A stretch of DNA of 64,000 bases from Shimia sp047124445 (GCF_047124445.1 NZ_CP138921.1:1364001-1428000), one strand, 5' to 3'; positions 8,749 through 18,304 are shown, counted from the first letter of the stretch. Numbers and translations: made by a program. The notes: generated from the letters alone by a model not told the origin.

Positions 8749-8785
8749 GACCGCCCCGAACACAGGTTTGGGGCGGTCTTTGTTT
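8749..8785 (+). terminator. Rho-independent terminator of metY
   Basis: The stem GACCGCCCCGAA/TTTGGGGCGGTC (12 bp including a G-U pair, 6-nt loop) is followed by TTTGTTT, 29 bases after the metY stop codon. Confidence 0.85.
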
Positions 8786-8934
8786 ACCATAGGGTCACTT
8801 TGTGGCCGCAAACCGCCGAACCCCGCGCAAATCAAGGCGGCTTTTCCTTCCCCTTCGGCGATAACTTGCTATAAATCCTACAATTCTGAGCAAGGTCGCG
8901 CCTTGCCAATCACTTGCATGCTAGGGCTTGATGC

Positions 8935-11673
8935 ATGACTCCGGATCTTGCGCTTACACTTTCCTTTGAAGGCATTGGCCTTTTGACCCGCGTGCCGGGG
9001 GGCTGGCATTTGCTGGGAGAAGTGGGGCTCGACAGCCCAGATCTAGCGGGTGATCTCGCGCAACTGCGGGCGCAGGCTGTGGCCGTGGGTGGCGAAGACT
9101 TCACCACCACGCTGGTGCTGCCGAACGATCAGATCAAATATCTGACCCTGCCTGCGGGCCGGATGAGCGAGAAAAAGCGCCGACAAAAGGCCGAGGATGC
9201 GCTGGAAGCGGAAACGCCCTACCGCGCAGATCAACTGGTGTTTGACATCGCCATGCGGGATCGAACCCCGCAAGTGGCCGCCGTGGCGCGGGACACATTG
9301 GACGAAGCCGAGGCATTTGCCGTGGAGCATGCGTTTAATCCCGTGGGGTTCAGCGCCATTCCCCCAGAAGACAGCTTTGTAACCGCGCCGGATTTTGGCG
9401 ACACGGCACGGGCACGTGCAGCAGGCATCAAGGTCAAGGCTGACAAGACCGCCATTTTGGTTGTGGGCGAAGGGCCGCTGCCGGAACCGGAGCCAGAGCC
9501 GGAACCTCAGCCAGAGCCTGAGCCCAAACCCAAACCGGAGCCAACGCCACAGGCAGAGCTGAAGCTGGACATCCCGCCCGCGCCGCCTGCCCCGGTGGAG
9601 CCGACGGCCGAAGAGCTGTCCGCGCCAACGCCAGTTGAAGAGACGCCGGCGAAGCCGCAAGAGACTGTCTCTGAGACGCAAGTCGAGACACCGGTTGCAC
9701 CCGCCTCGGAACCAGTTGAGCCAACAGAACTGCAGGCCACGGAGCCTGAGAAAACGTCAGCAGCAAAATCAGACGCGCCCAAATCCGAAACCAAACCTGA
9801 GGCTGCGCCAGAGAAACCATCCGCGCCCGAAAAAGCCGCGCCCAAAGAAGACGCAAAACCAGAAGAACCAGCGGCAGCGTTTGCCTCTATCCGGGCGCAA
9901 AAGGCCGCGCAGGAGGCCCCCAAAGCTGCGCCGGAACTCAGCGGGGTCACACGCAAAGTCAGCGGTACAAACGCGCCCAGCATTCCAACCAGCACCGGCG
10001 ACGACAAGACCCCACCGCTGCGGTTTGATCCGGCGAAAGCTGTGGCTGGACTGAAGACCGGCAAAGACGATGATGCTCCCGAGGATGCTGCAGCAGACAC
10101 CGACGACGCGTCTGATGCCGAGGCCGCGACCTTTGCCAGCGCGCGCAGCAAAACCAAAGTGGCCGGGCCTGCGCCGAAGCTTGGCAAGAAACCGTCCAAG
10201 TCCAAGGCCCGGAAAGCCGCCAAAGACGCCTCTGCCAAAGAAAAGCAGAAGATGACCATGTTTGGCGCGCGTCCACAGGAAGTGCGCGGCAAGCCGAAAC
10301 ATCTGGGGCTGATCCTGACCACGCTGTTGCTGGTGCTGATGGCAATTGTGGCCTTGTGGGCGACCTATGCCACGGAGGATGGGCTGGCCGGTCTGTTTGG
10401 AGCGGACGAGCCAGAAACCGTTGAAGTTGCCGTAGACCCCACCACCACTGCCTCCGAGACCACGAATGAGACCGCCGCTGTCGCAGACAGCGCCGCGGCC
10501 CCCGCCCCTGAGACTGCGCCAGACGATGTGGCTTCGACAGACGCAGAGTTGGCCCCGGAACCGGAGCTGCCCGCAGCGGACGCCCCCATGGTGGTGACCG
10601 TGCCTGATGGCATGACGCCCAATCCCACAGAGGATGTGGACACCGCGCTTCTGGAGCCACTCACACCGGAAAGCATCACTGACAGCGCCGAGATCGAGGC
10701 CATGCTGGACGATGTGGGCGATGGCAACGTTGACCCTGTAGAAGCCGAGGCCCGCTATGCGGTGACCGGTATCTGGCAGCGCGCGCCGGAGCAGCCTTTT
10801 GAACTGACGTCTGACAGCAGTGACGACATTTACATCGCCTCAGTGGACCGCGACACCATGGGCTTTGACGCCGTGGCTCTGCCCGCGCCGGAAGCACTGG
10901 ACACCGACCGCCCCGCTAGGGCACAAGTGAACCCGGTGGCGGCAGACACGACCTTTGATCTGGATGAACGTGGCCTTGTGATTGCCACCGCAGAGGGCGC
11001 ACTGAACCCCGAAGGCGTGATGGTTTTTGCCGGACGCCCGGCGGTGGTTCCCGCGGCCTACCCCAAACGCATCAAGGTGGGTGAGGAACCGCAGATCAGC
11101 GAGGCCGACAGCACCCGCTTGGCCGCCCTACGCCCAAAACTGCGCCCCGGTGACCTGCAAGAACAAAACGAACGCGCCAACTTTGGCGGCTTGACCCGTG
11201 AAGAACTGGCCGCGGTCCGCCCCAAGCTGCGCCCGGCGAACGCCAAGCTGGCGGATGAGAAAGACACCACACCGACGCAGTTTGCCGTCAAAGCCTCCCC
11301 GCGCCCGCGTCTGAAGCCTGCCAATATTGCGCAGTTGGCCGCCCGTGCCGCACCCGAAAGCAACGCAGCGACAACCACAACAGCGGCGGCGGTGCCTGCA
11401 GCAGCGTCGGTAGCCCCCGAAATTCCAACCACCGCTTCTGTGGCACGTCAGGCCACCATCAAAAACGCAATCAACCTGAACAAAGTGAACTTGATTGGCG
11501 TTTATGGCACCTCCTCCAACCGCCGCGCCTTGGTGCGCCTGTCCAGCGGGCGCTACAAGAAGGTTCAGGTTGGCGATCGCATTGATGGTGGCCGCGTTTC
11601 CGCCATCAGCCAGGACGAATTGCACTACACCAAAGGCAAGCGCAAAGTGGTGCTGAAGATGCCGAAGGGCTAA
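8935..11673 (+). CDS. Single-pass membrane protein with PilM/GspL-like N-terminus and PilP/GspC-like C-terminus
   Basis: A 912-residue protein in four parts. Residues 1-170 resemble the cytoplasmic N-terminus of GspL/PilM-type proteins. Residues 180-450 are low-complexity, rich in Pro, Glu, Ala and Lys, with PEPEPEP repeats. One transmembrane helix (LILTTLLLVLMAIVALWATYA) follows near 460-482. A Pro/Ala-rich periplasmic region ends in a small beta domain (LIGVYGTSSNRRALVRL through VQVGDRIDGGRVSAI) like PilP/GspC. I know similar proteins only as conserved Rhodobacterales proteins of unknown function. A role in an envelope-spanning machine is inference. No pilus genes are nearby. Confidence 0.6.
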   Translation: MTPDLALTLSFEGIGLLTRVPGGWHLLGEVGLDSPDLAGDLAQLRAQAVAVGGEDFTTTLVLPNDQIKYLTLPAGRMSEKKRRQKAEDALEAETPYRADQLVFDIAMRDRTPQVAAVARDTLDEAEAFAVEHAFNPVGFSAIPPEDSFVTAPDFGDTARARAAGIKVKADKTAILVVGEGPLPEPEPEPEPQPEPEPKPKPEPTPQAELKLDIPPAPPAPVEPTAEELSAPTPVEETPAKPQETVSETQVETPVAPASEPVEPTELQATEPEKTSAAKSDAPKSETKPEAAPEKPSAPEKAAPKEDAKPEEPAAAFASIRAQKAAQEAPKAAPELSGVTRKVSGTNAPSIPTSTGDDKTPPLRFDPAKAVAGLKTGKDDDAPEDAAADTDDASDAEAATFASARSKTKVAGPAPKLGKKPSKSKARKAAKDASAKEKQKMTMFGARPQEVRGKPKHLGLILTTLLLVLMAIVALWATYATEDGLAGLFGADEPETVEVAVDPTTTASETTNETAAVADSAAAPAPETAPDDVASTDAELAPEPELPAADAPMVVTVPDGMTPNPTEDVDTALLEPLTPESITDSAEIEAMLDDVGDGNVDPVEAEARYAVTGIWQRAPEQPFELTSDSSDDIYIASVDRDTMGFDAVALPAPEALDTDRPARAQVNPVAADTTFDLDERGLVIATAEGALNPEGVMVFAGRPAVVPAAYPKRIKVGEEPQISEADSTRLAALRPKLRPGDLQEQNERANFGGLTREELAAVRPKLRPANAKLADEKDTTPTQFAVKASPRPRLKPANIAQLAARAAPESNAATTTTAAAVPAAASVAPEIPTTASVARQATIKNAINLNKVNLIGVYGTSSNRRALVRLSSGRYKKVQVGDRIDGGRVSAISQDELHYTKGKRKVVLKMPKG

Positions 11674-11693
11674 CCCTCCGGCGCCTCTTTACT

Positions 11694-13418
11694 CTACTCT
11701 GCGACCACAGGATGCACGGTGCCTTCATAGACCGTGCCCCAGATCTTCACGTCTTTGATTTCCGTGGTGGGCACCTCATAGGGGTTGGCCTCCAGCACCA
11801 CAAAATCCGCACGTTTGCCCGCGCGAATGGAGCCGAGATCATGTTCCCGCTTCATTACCCAAGCCGCGTCAATGGTGATGGCGCGCATCGCTTCATGCAC
11901 CGTTAAAGCTTCAACCTGCGCATTCTGCATGCCGTTGATGGTGGTCCGGTTCACCGCTGCATCCGCCAGTACCAGCGGGCTGAGCGGTGCCATCGGATTG
12001 TCCGAGTGCAACGCCACCGTCACGTTCTGTCGGCGAGCGGCCCCCAGAGGCACCATGTACCGCGCAATGTCTTCCCCAAGCCAGTTTTGCGCATAAATAT
12101 CCGCCAGAATGTACTGGTAATAAGGGTTGGCCGAAACAGCCATGCCAAGCGCACCCATCTGGCGCAGCTGCTCTTCATGGGCAAAGGCAAAATGCTCCAG
12201 CGTGGTGCGGTGGTCAAACCGCGGGGTTTCCGCCTGCGCCCGTTGCACGATGCCAATCAACGCCTCAGCCGACTTGTCGCCATTGGTATGGGCGTGGATC
12301 TGGAACCCCTGGTTCCAGAAGAAGCGCGCCCATTTTTCCGTCTCGCTGAGCGGCGCCATCCAGATGCCTTCGTGGCCGTCCTTGTAACCTGGGAAACCAT
12401 ATTGGCTGAGGCCGGAGAAGATTGCCCCGTCCATCATGATTTTGAAATGATCTTTGATCGCCACCAGATCGGTATTGCCTGCACGCCAGCCTTCGATCTC
12501 CGCCAACGCCTCTTCGGGTGTCTTCTTCCGTGCAAGAAAATCCGTGATCAACGGCGTCAGAACCAAACGGGTTGGCGGTTGGACACGCTCCGCAGTGCTA
12601 CGGATCAGCGCGATCTCCCCCTCAGGGTCCCCAAAAATACCTGTGCCCATGTCCAGGGCAGAGGTCACACCGGCCTGATGCAGCATCTCATAGAAGTTCT
12701 CCATGCCCTTGCCATACCGGTCCGGCGCAAACAGGAAGGGCATCTTGGCGACAAGCACCTTGGCGCCGTTTTCCCAGAAGTGGCCGTCTTCCCAGCTTGC
12801 TTCCTCGGGATAGACCTGCGCATCCGCCTCGGTGATGCCAAGCAGGTCCAGCGCGGCGTCATTGCCGATCACCTCGTGAAAGCTGCGATGCCAGAGCATG
12901 ACCGGCGTGTCGGGGAACAGCTCATTGAGCAGCGGACGTTTTACCTCCCCGTGCCACAGCTGGTGATAGCCCCAGGCGATGAACGGCACAGACGCATCGT
13001 GGTCAGAGGCCTCATGGGCCGCAACCAACTCTTTCAGGCGCGCCACATAATCGTCATGGGTCTTCGCGCCCGGAAAGTTACCGGTTGGCAAATGCCAATC
13101 ATCCGGCGCCAAAAACGGAAACTGGGTCAGAACCGCCGGCAAAGACGGGTGAATGTGCGGGTCAATGAAACCTGGCATCAGCACTTTGTCGGCAAAGCGC
13201 TCATCCACCACAGCCCCGTGATTTTCGACGTAGTCGCTCAAGCTGTCCAGGCTACCTACCGAGACAATCCGCCCCTCTGCCACAGCCACCGCCGTCGCTT
13301 CGGGAATATTGGTCTCCATCGTGATGATTTTCTGCGCCGTGTAAATTGTCATGTCAGCGGCCTGAACCGCGGTTGACACAAGCAGAGCGCCCACGGCGCC
13401 AAGGGCAAATTTCAACAT
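11694..13418 (-). CDS. Periplasmic amidohydrolase (YtcJ-like, amidohydrolase_3 family)
   Basis: A 574-residue protein with a signal peptide (MLKFALGAVGALLVSTAVQA) and the metal-dependent hydrolase fold. The N-terminal beta-sandwich strand AVAVAEGRIVSVG is followed by the metal motif GFIDPHIHPS (HxH), later His residues in HAHTNGD and TLEHFAF, and the catalytic region ALHSDNPM. The C-terminal DLGSIRAGKRADFVVLEANP is typical of the superfamily. Members hydrolyse amide or related bonds in varied small molecules. The substrate cannot be told from sequence. It stands alone, 20 bases from the convergent upstream gene. Confidence 0.8.
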   Translation of the reverse strand: MLKFALGAVGALLVSTAVQAADMTIYTAQKIITMETNIPEATAVAVAEGRIVSVGSLDSLSDYVENHGAVVDERFADKVLMPGFIDPHIHPSLPAVLTQFPFLAPDDWHLPTGNFPGAKTHDDYVARLKELVAAHEASDHDASVPFIAWGYHQLWHGEVKRPLLNELFPDTPVMLWHRSFHEVIGNDAALDLLGITEADAQVYPEEASWEDGHFWENGAKVLVAKMPFLFAPDRYGKGMENFYEMLHQAGVTSALDMGTGIFGDPEGEIALIRSTAERVQPPTRLVLTPLITDFLARKKTPEEALAEIEGWRAGNTDLVAIKDHFKIMMDGAIFSGLSQYGFPGYKDGHEGIWMAPLSETEKWARFFWNQGFQIHAHTNGDKSAEALIGIVQRAQAETPRFDHRTTLEHFAFAHEEQLRQMGALGMAVSANPYYQYILADIYAQNWLGEDIARYMVPLGAARRQNVTVALHSDNPMAPLSPLVLADAAVNRTTINGMQNAQVEALTVHEAMRAITIDAAWVMKREHDLGSIRAGKRADFVVLEANPYEVPTTEIKDVKIWGTVYEGTVHPVVAE

Positions 13419-13493
13419 GCAACCACTCTTTCAAAAGGACTTCTGAGTTCACCTTAGAAGTGTGGCCCCACAAAACAACAGACTTTCGCGCAC

Positions 13494-13530
13494 AAAAAAG
13501 CGCCGCCCATCACATAAATGGACGACGCTT
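13494..13530 (-). terminator. Rho-independent terminator of hppD
   Basis: On the minus strand AAGCGTCGTCCAT and ATGGGCGGCGCTT pair as a 13-bp stem with two G-U pairs and a 7-nt loop, followed by a run of U. It lies about 40 bases beyond the hppD stop. Confidence 0.8.
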
Positions 13531-13571
13531 CCCTCGCTCCAACCTAGGCTGGAAGGATAGTTTTTGACAGA

Positions 13572-14669
13572 TTACTCGGCGGCCTCGATTTCGCCGTTGT
13601 TGATCTGCTCTTGTTCGATCGATTCAAACAGCGCTTTGAAGTTGCCTTCGCCAAAGCCGTCGTCACCCTTACGCTGGATGAACTCGAAGAAGATCGGGCC
13701 AATCACTGTTTTGGAGAAGATCTGCAGCAGAATTTTGGTCTCGCCGCCATCCACAACACCTTCACCGTCGATCAGGATGCCGTGCTTTTTCATGTGGTCG
13801 ATGGGCTCGTCATGGCCAACCACACGCTCTTTGGACAGATCGTAGTAGGCGTCAGGGGGACCAGGCATGAACTTGATGCCTTTGTCAGCAATCTTGTCGG
13901 TGGAGGCATAGATGTCGTTGGTGCCAACCGCGATGTGCTGGATGCCTTCGCCGTTGTATTTCTTCAGATAAGCTACAATCTGACCGGTTTCGCCGCGGTC
14001 CTCGTTGATCGGGATGCGGATCTTGCCGCAAGGCGATGTCAGCGCGCGGGAGAACAGACCAGTGAACTTGCCTTCGATGTCGAAGAAACGGATTTCACGG
14101 AAGTTGAACAGATCACCGTAGAACTTGAACCACTTGTCCATGTTACCTTTGAACACGTTGTGGGTCAGGTGGTCGAGGTAGAAGAACCCGTCACCTTCCG
14201 GCTTGGAGGTCACCAGCCAGTCAAACTCTTCGTTGAAGGGCGAGGTGTCGTAATATTGGTCTGTGAAGTAGATCAGCGAACCGCCAATGCCTTTGATCGC
14301 AGGCCACGCCAGAGTTTTATCGTCTGCATCATAAGCTTCCGCGCCTTTGGACACCGCGTGCTCATAGGCTTTCTGTGCGTCCACAACGCGCCAGCCCATG
14401 GACGGAGCACAGGGGCCGTGCTCTTCCACAAAGCGGGAGGCAAAGCTGTTTGGCTCGTTGTTCAGGATGTAGGTCACATCGCCCTGCTGCCACAGCTCAA
14501 TGGCTTTGGTCTTGTGGTTGGCGACGTGGGCATAGCCCATCTTGGTAAAGAGATCGCGCAGCTCCTGCGGCTCGGGATGGGCAAACTCGACAAACTCAAA
14601 GCCGTCGGTGCCAGCCGGGTTGAAATCGGAAATCTCGGCGCGTGGCGCATCATGTGGGAAAGGACCCAT
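13572..14669 (-). CDS. hppD: 4-hydroxyphenylpyruvate dioxygenase
   Basis: A 365-residue non-heme Fe(II) dioxygenase converting 4-hydroxyphenylpyruvate to homogentisate in tyrosine breakdown. Two vicinal-oxygen-chelate halves are visible. The iron ligands fit His in DHLTHNVF, His in GIQHIAVGTNDI and Glu in IFFEFIQRKGDDGFGEGNF near the C-terminus, which is also the family signature. The start at MGPFPHDAPRAEI has an AGGAGA ribosome binding site; the frame extends further upstream but without one. The divergent Lrp-family gene is the probable regulator. The homogentisate dioxygenase and fumarylacetoacetase genes do not adjoin it. Confidence 0.93.
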   Translation of the reverse strand: MGPFPHDAPRAEISDFNPAGTDGFEFVEFAHPEPQELRDLFTKMGYAHVANHKTKAIELWQQGDVTYILNNEPNSFASRFVEEHGPCAPSMGWRVVDAQKAYEHAVSKGAEAYDADDKTLAWPAIKGIGGSLIYFTDQYYDTSPFNEEFDWLVTSKPEGDGFFYLDHLTHNVFKGNMDKWFKFYGDLFNFREIRFFDIEGKFTGLFSRALTSPCGKIRIPINEDRGETGQIVAYLKKYNGEGIQHIAVGTNDIYASTDKIADKGIKFMPGPPDAYYDLSKERVVGHDEPIDHMKKHGILIDGEGVVDGGETKILLQIFSKTVIGPIFFEFIQRKGDDGFGEGNFKALFESIEQEQINNGEIEAAE

Positions 14670-14777
14670 GTCGCGTCTCCTTTTGGGGATTCTTGGATGT
14701 TGATGTTCGCTGAGGCAAGAATACGCCGCCAATCATGCGGAAATGCCGCGAAGTGACGTGCAATTCCGACAAAATCC

Positions 14778-14821
14778 GCGTAGTCTACGCACAAAGTTTA
14801 CCATTTACGCGAAAGATACGC
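14778..14821. promoter_or_regulatory. Probable Lrp-type operator between hppD and the Lrp gene
   Basis: The palindrome GCGTAGTCTACGC (14778-14790) is followed by further TACGC copies at 14806-14810 and 14817-14821. The spacings of 20 and 11 bases put all three on about one DNA face, as expected for an oligomeric Lrp/AsnC protein. The last copy abuts the regulator start codon. Confidence 0.5.
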
Positions 14822-14823
14822 AG

Positions 14824-15279
14824 ATGCTGGACACCATCGACATGCGCCTGCTCTCCGCGCTTCAGAAAAATGCCCACCTCACCGCACAGGAGTTGGGCGA
14901 GATCCTCAACCTCTCGCCCAGTCAGGCGGGGCGACGACGGCAAAGACTGGAGGCGGATGGCTATATCGAGGGCTACAACGCCCGTTTGAGCCCACAAAAG
15001 CTGGGCCTGTCGGTGCAGGCCTTTATTCAGGTGCAACTGGGCACCCATGGGCCGGAGAACTCGCAAAGCTTTGCCACTTTGATCAGCACCCGTGCCGAAA
15101 TTGTCAGCGCATGGACATTGACCGGGGATGCAGACTATCTGCTGCGCGCATATTGTGAGGATCTTAATGCGCTTAACCGCTTGATTCATGAGGTTTTGCT
15201 CCCACATGCGGCGGTAAGCCGTGTGCAAAGCCAGATTGTCATGGACCAACTCAAACGAGACGCCCCGCTGCCCACCTAA
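14824..15279 (+). CDS. Lrp/AsnC family transcriptional regulator
   Basis: A 151-residue protein with an N-terminal AsnC-type helix-turn-helix (IDMRLLSALQKNAHLTAQELGEIL then LSPSQAGRRRQRLEADGYI, residues 5-48) and a C-terminal RAM ligand-binding domain (VQAFIQVQL, AWTLTGDADYLLR). The start at ATG 14824 fits the family's usual N-terminus; the frame extends 27 codons further upstream into the operator region. It is divergent from hppD and likely senses an aromatic amino acid or its 2-oxo acid to control that gene and itself (inference). The antiporter gene follows by 29 bases and may be cotranscribed. Confidence 0.88.
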   Translation: MLDTIDMRLLSALQKNAHLTAQELGEILNLSPSQAGRRRQRLEADGYIEGYNARLSPQKLGLSVQAFIQVQLGTHGPENSQSFATLISTRAEIVSAWTLTGDADYLLRAYCEDLNALNRLIHEVLLPHAAVSRVQSQIVMDQLKRDAPLPT

Positions 15280-15308
15280 GCGCCGCGACAGAACAGGACA
15301 CAGGACGT

Positions 15309-17189
15309 ATGGAAGACGCCCTTTATACCGCCACTATTTTCCTGATCACCGCGGTGATCGCAGTGCCAATTTCCTCCCGCTTGGGGCTGGGGTCGGTGCT
15401 GGGATATTTGGCAGCCGGTATTTTGATTGGCCCCGTTTTGGGGCTGGTTGGCACACATGAGGCGGATGAACTGCTGCATTACGCTGAATTTGGCGTGGTG
15501 ATGATGCTGTTCATCATTGGCTTGGAACTGGACCCGCGCGCGCTTTGGGCGATGAAAGACAAGCTCTTGGGGCTTGGCGGCTTGCAGATTGGCCTGACCA
15601 CCGGTGCGGTGGCCACAGCCTGTATCTTCCTGGGCTTCTCCGTGAACGTGGCCATTGCCACTGGCCTGATCTTCGCTCTCAGTTCCACCGCGATTGTACT
15701 GCAAACACTGGCCGAAAAAGGTCTGATGCAAACCGGCGGTGGGCGTTCGACCTTCTCGGTTCTGCTGGCCCAAGACATTGCGGTGATCCCGATGCTCGCG
15801 CTGCTGCCCCTGCTGGCGATGCCAGAAGCGATGGAGATTGCCACCAGCGGCGCGATTGCCGAAGGCGGCCACACCGACGAACACGCCATGTCGCTGGTAG
15901 ACGGGTTGCCCGGCTGGGGCGTGACGCTGGTGACGCTTGGCGCCGTGGGCTCCATTGTGCTTGGCGGTCTCTACCTGATGCGGCCGGTGTTCCGCTTCAT
16001 ACACGCTGCGCATTTGCCGGAGATGTACACCGCGCTGGCGCTGCTGATTGTGGTGGGCATTGCGCTGTTAATGGAGCTTGTGGGCCTCTCCCCTGCCCTT
16101 GGCACCTTCCTCGCGGGCGTGCTGCTTGCAAACTCTGAATTTCGTCACGAACTGGAAAGCGACATCGCGCCTTTCAAAGGCCTGCTGCTTGGGCTGTTCT
16201 TCATCACCGTAGGCGCGCAGATCGACTTCAATGTCTTTGCCCGCGCCCCCGGACAGATCATTGGCCTTACGCTGGGCCTGATCGCGATCAAAGCGCTGAT
16301 CCTCTACCTGCTGGGCCGTGCCTTTGGCCTGCGAGACCGCAACCTCTGGCTCTTCACGCTCGGCCTGGCGCAGGCAGGTGAATTTGGCTTTGTTCTCATC
16401 ACATTCTCGGAGCAGCAAAATGTGATCCCCGCCTGGGCGGCAGAGAAATACCTGCTGATCGTGGCGCTCACTATGCTGGTCACGCCGCTGCTGTTTATCC
16501 TGCACGATGTACTGTCCAAACGGATCGGAGATCGCGGCGACAAAAAAGACCAACACGAACATGATGAGGTGGATGAAACCGGGCCCGTGATCATCGCGGG
16601 GATTGGCCGCTTTGGTCAGATCGTGAACCGTCTGGTGCGTTCGTCCGGCTATCAGACCGTGGTTCTGGACAACGACATGAAGGCCATCGAGAACATGCGC
16701 TCTTTCGGCGTGAAAGGCTTCTTTGGCGATCCGACGCGCCCGGAAATCCTGCACGCCGCAGGCCTGCGCGAAGCGCGCGTGCTGGTGGTGGCGCTGGACA
16801 ATATGGAGGCGTCACTCAAACTGGTCGCCTTTGCCCGCCGCGAGCGGCCCGACCTGCACATCATCGCCCGTGCGCGCGATCGCGGCAACGTGTATCGCCT
16901 CTACAAAGCGGGCGCAGATGACATTGTGCGGGAGATGTTTGACAGCTCGCTGCGCGCCGGTCGCTATGTTTTGGAAAACATTGGCCTCAGCGAATATGAG
17001 GCCGCACAGGCCGAACAGGCGTTTTACAAACACGACCGTTTTGCCATGCAGGAGTTGGCGCAGCTCTGGAGCGAAGACGTGCCGTTGTCCAAAAACGAGG
17101 CCTACAAAAAGCGCGCGCGGTCATTGGAGAAAGAGCTGCAGGATGTGCTGCTGGCCCAACTGGACAGCGACCCGGAGGAGCGCGCCTAG
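15309..17189 (+). CDS. CPA2-family monovalent cation:proton antiporter with TrkA-N domain (KefB/KefC type)
   Basis: A 626-residue inner-membrane protein. About 12 hydrophobic segments cover residues 1-400, including LGSVLGYLAAGILIGP and the conserved ALSSTAIVLQTL and LGTFLAGVLLANSEF stretches of CPA2 exchangers. A cytoplasmic RCK/TrkA-N domain (GIGRFGQIVNRLV, near 430-550) binds nucleotide, and a charged tail follows. Such proteins exchange potassium or sodium for protons, and Kef systems are gated by glutathione adducts. No KefF/KefG ancillary gene is adjacent. Regulation by glutathione is therefore not shown here. Confidence 0.87.
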   Translation: MEDALYTATIFLITAVIAVPISSRLGLGSVLGYLAAGILIGPVLGLVGTHEADELLHYAEFGVVMMLFIIGLELDPRALWAMKDKLLGLGGLQIGLTTGAVATACIFLGFSVNVAIATGLIFALSSTAIVLQTLAEKGLMQTGGGRSTFSVLLAQDIAVIPMLALLPLLAMPEAMEIATSGAIAEGGHTDEHAMSLVDGLPGWGVTLVTLGAVGSIVLGGLYLMRPVFRFIHAAHLPEMYTALALLIVVGIALLMELVGLSPALGTFLAGVLLANSEFRHELESDIAPFKGLLLGLFFITVGAQIDFNVFARAPGQIIGLTLGLIAIKALILYLLGRAFGLRDRNLWLFTLGLAQAGEFGFVLITFSEQQNVIPAWAAEKYLLIVALTMLVTPLLFILHDVLSKRIGDRGDKKDQHEHDEVDETGPVIIAGIGRFGQIVNRLVRSSGYQTVVLDNDMKAIENMRSFGVKGFFGDPTRPEILHAAGLREARVLVVALDNMEASLKLVAFARRERPDLHIIARARDRGNVYRLYKAGADDIVREMFDSSLRAGRYVLENIGLSEYEAAQAEQAFYKHDRFAMQELAQLWSEDVPLSKNEAYKKRARSLEKELQDVLLAQLDSDPEERA

Positions 17190-17210
17190 ACGCGCTCCGA
17201 TCCAATTGAT

Positions 17211-18221
17211 TTAGCTGTCGGACACACCAGCTTCGGCAAAGGTCGCCATGCCAGAATGGCACGCCACACCGGCCTTCAGGATGTTGATTGCCACGGCGGC
17301 ACCAGAGCCTTCACCCAAACGCATGTTGAGGCTCAGGATCGGCTCTTTGCCAAGCTGAGCCAACAAGGCGGGGTGTGCGCTTTCCGCGCTCACATGGCCA
17401 GCAATCACGTGATCCAATGCGTCATCCACCTCTTCGCCCAGGGTGGCAGCAGCGGCGGTTGCAATAAAGCCGTCCAGGATCACTGGAATGCGCAGCACGC
17501 GCGCGCGCGCCATGGCGCCCACCATACCGGCCAGCTCGCGCCCACCGAGGCAGCGCAGCGCCTCCAGACCTTTGGGTGTGTTGTTGGCCGCAACGCCTTC
17601 GCGCACCACACGCGCTTTGGTCGCCAGACCGGCTTCGTCCACGCCAGTGCCGCGACCCACCCACTCTTCCGCCTCGCCTGCATAAAGCGCATGCGCAATA
17701 GCGGCGGCGCTGGTGGTGTTGCCAATGCCCATCTCGCCAACCACAAGCAGGTCCGCGCCATCCTTCACCGCGTTCCAGCCTGCCTGAAGGGCCGTAACAA
17801 CCTCCGCTTCGCTCATCGCCGGACCTTCGGTGAAGTCCGCAGTCGGCGTGTCCAGATCCAGCGCGATCACATCGAGGTCGGCCCCGGCGGCTTTACTCAA
17901 CTGGTTGATCGCCGCGCCGCCATGTTGGAAGTTAAGAACCATCTGTGCTGTGACTTCGGCCGGGAAAGCCGACACGCCTTGCGCGGTCACGCCGTGGTTG
18001 CCTGCAAAGATGATCACCTGCGGCGCCTCAATGCTGGGACGCGGGTTGCCACGCCAGCCTGCATACCAAATCGCCATATCTTCCAGACTGCCCAGAGCGC
18101 CGGGTGGTTTGGTCAGTTGACCGTTGCGCGCCTCGGCCTCGCCCATGGCCTGCTGATCGACGCCGGGCGCCGCCGCCACAAGCTGTTGAAACTCTGCCAA
18201 AGAGGTGAATTCTGCGGACAT
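17211..18221 (-). CDS. cobT: Nicotinate-nucleotide--dimethylbenzimidazole phosphoribosyltransferase
   Basis: A 336-residue enzyme (called CobU in some alphaproteobacteria). It transfers phosphoribose from nicotinate mononucleotide to 5,6-dimethylbenzimidazole, making the lower-ligand nucleotide alpha-ribazole phosphate of cobalamin. Family landmarks are TKPPGALGSLE near the N-terminus, IIFAGNHGVTAQGVSAFP, EMGIGNTTSAAAI, and the catalytic-glutamate segment MRLGEGSGAA near the C-terminus. The start at 18221 has an AGGAG site; the open frame upstream runs into the divergent cobS. No cobalamin riboswitch fits in the 83-base divergent gap. Confidence 0.93.
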   Translation of the reverse strand: MSAEFTSLAEFQQLVAAAPGVDQQAMGEAEARNGQLTKPPGALGSLEDMAIWYAGWRGNPRPSIEAPQVIIFAGNHGVTAQGVSAFPAEVTAQMVLNFQHGGAAINQLSKAAGADLDVIALDLDTPTADFTEGPAMSEAEVVTALQAGWNAVKDGADLLVVGEMGIGNTTSAAAIAHALYAGEAEEWVGRGTGVDEAGLATKARVVREGVAANNTPKGLEALRCLGGRELAGMVGAMARARVLRIPVILDGFIATAAAATLGEEVDDALDHVIAGHVSAESAHPALLAQLGKEPILSLNMRLGEGSGAAVAINILKAGVACHSGMATFAEAGVSDS

Positions 18222-18304
18222 TGGCCGGGCTCCTGTTGAATTTTTAACGTTAGCGCTGTTTACCTCATATCCAGCCCCCGGCAAGTGAGGAAAAAGACGC
18301 AGGT

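Noticed and set aside
13611..14756. Long plus-strand ORF (381 codons) opposite hppD.
   Set aside because: It is the antisense of a strongly conserved enzyme, has no recognisable motif or ribosome binding site, and arises from GC-rich codon bias. The same holds for long antisense ORFs opposite the amidohydrolase (12006-13376), pepF (26970-28205) and the LysM/FecR gene (54331-55797).
18222..18304. Cobalamin riboswitch between cobT and cobS.
   Set aside because: The 83-base divergent gap is too short for the roughly 200-base element and shows no B12-box-like sequence.
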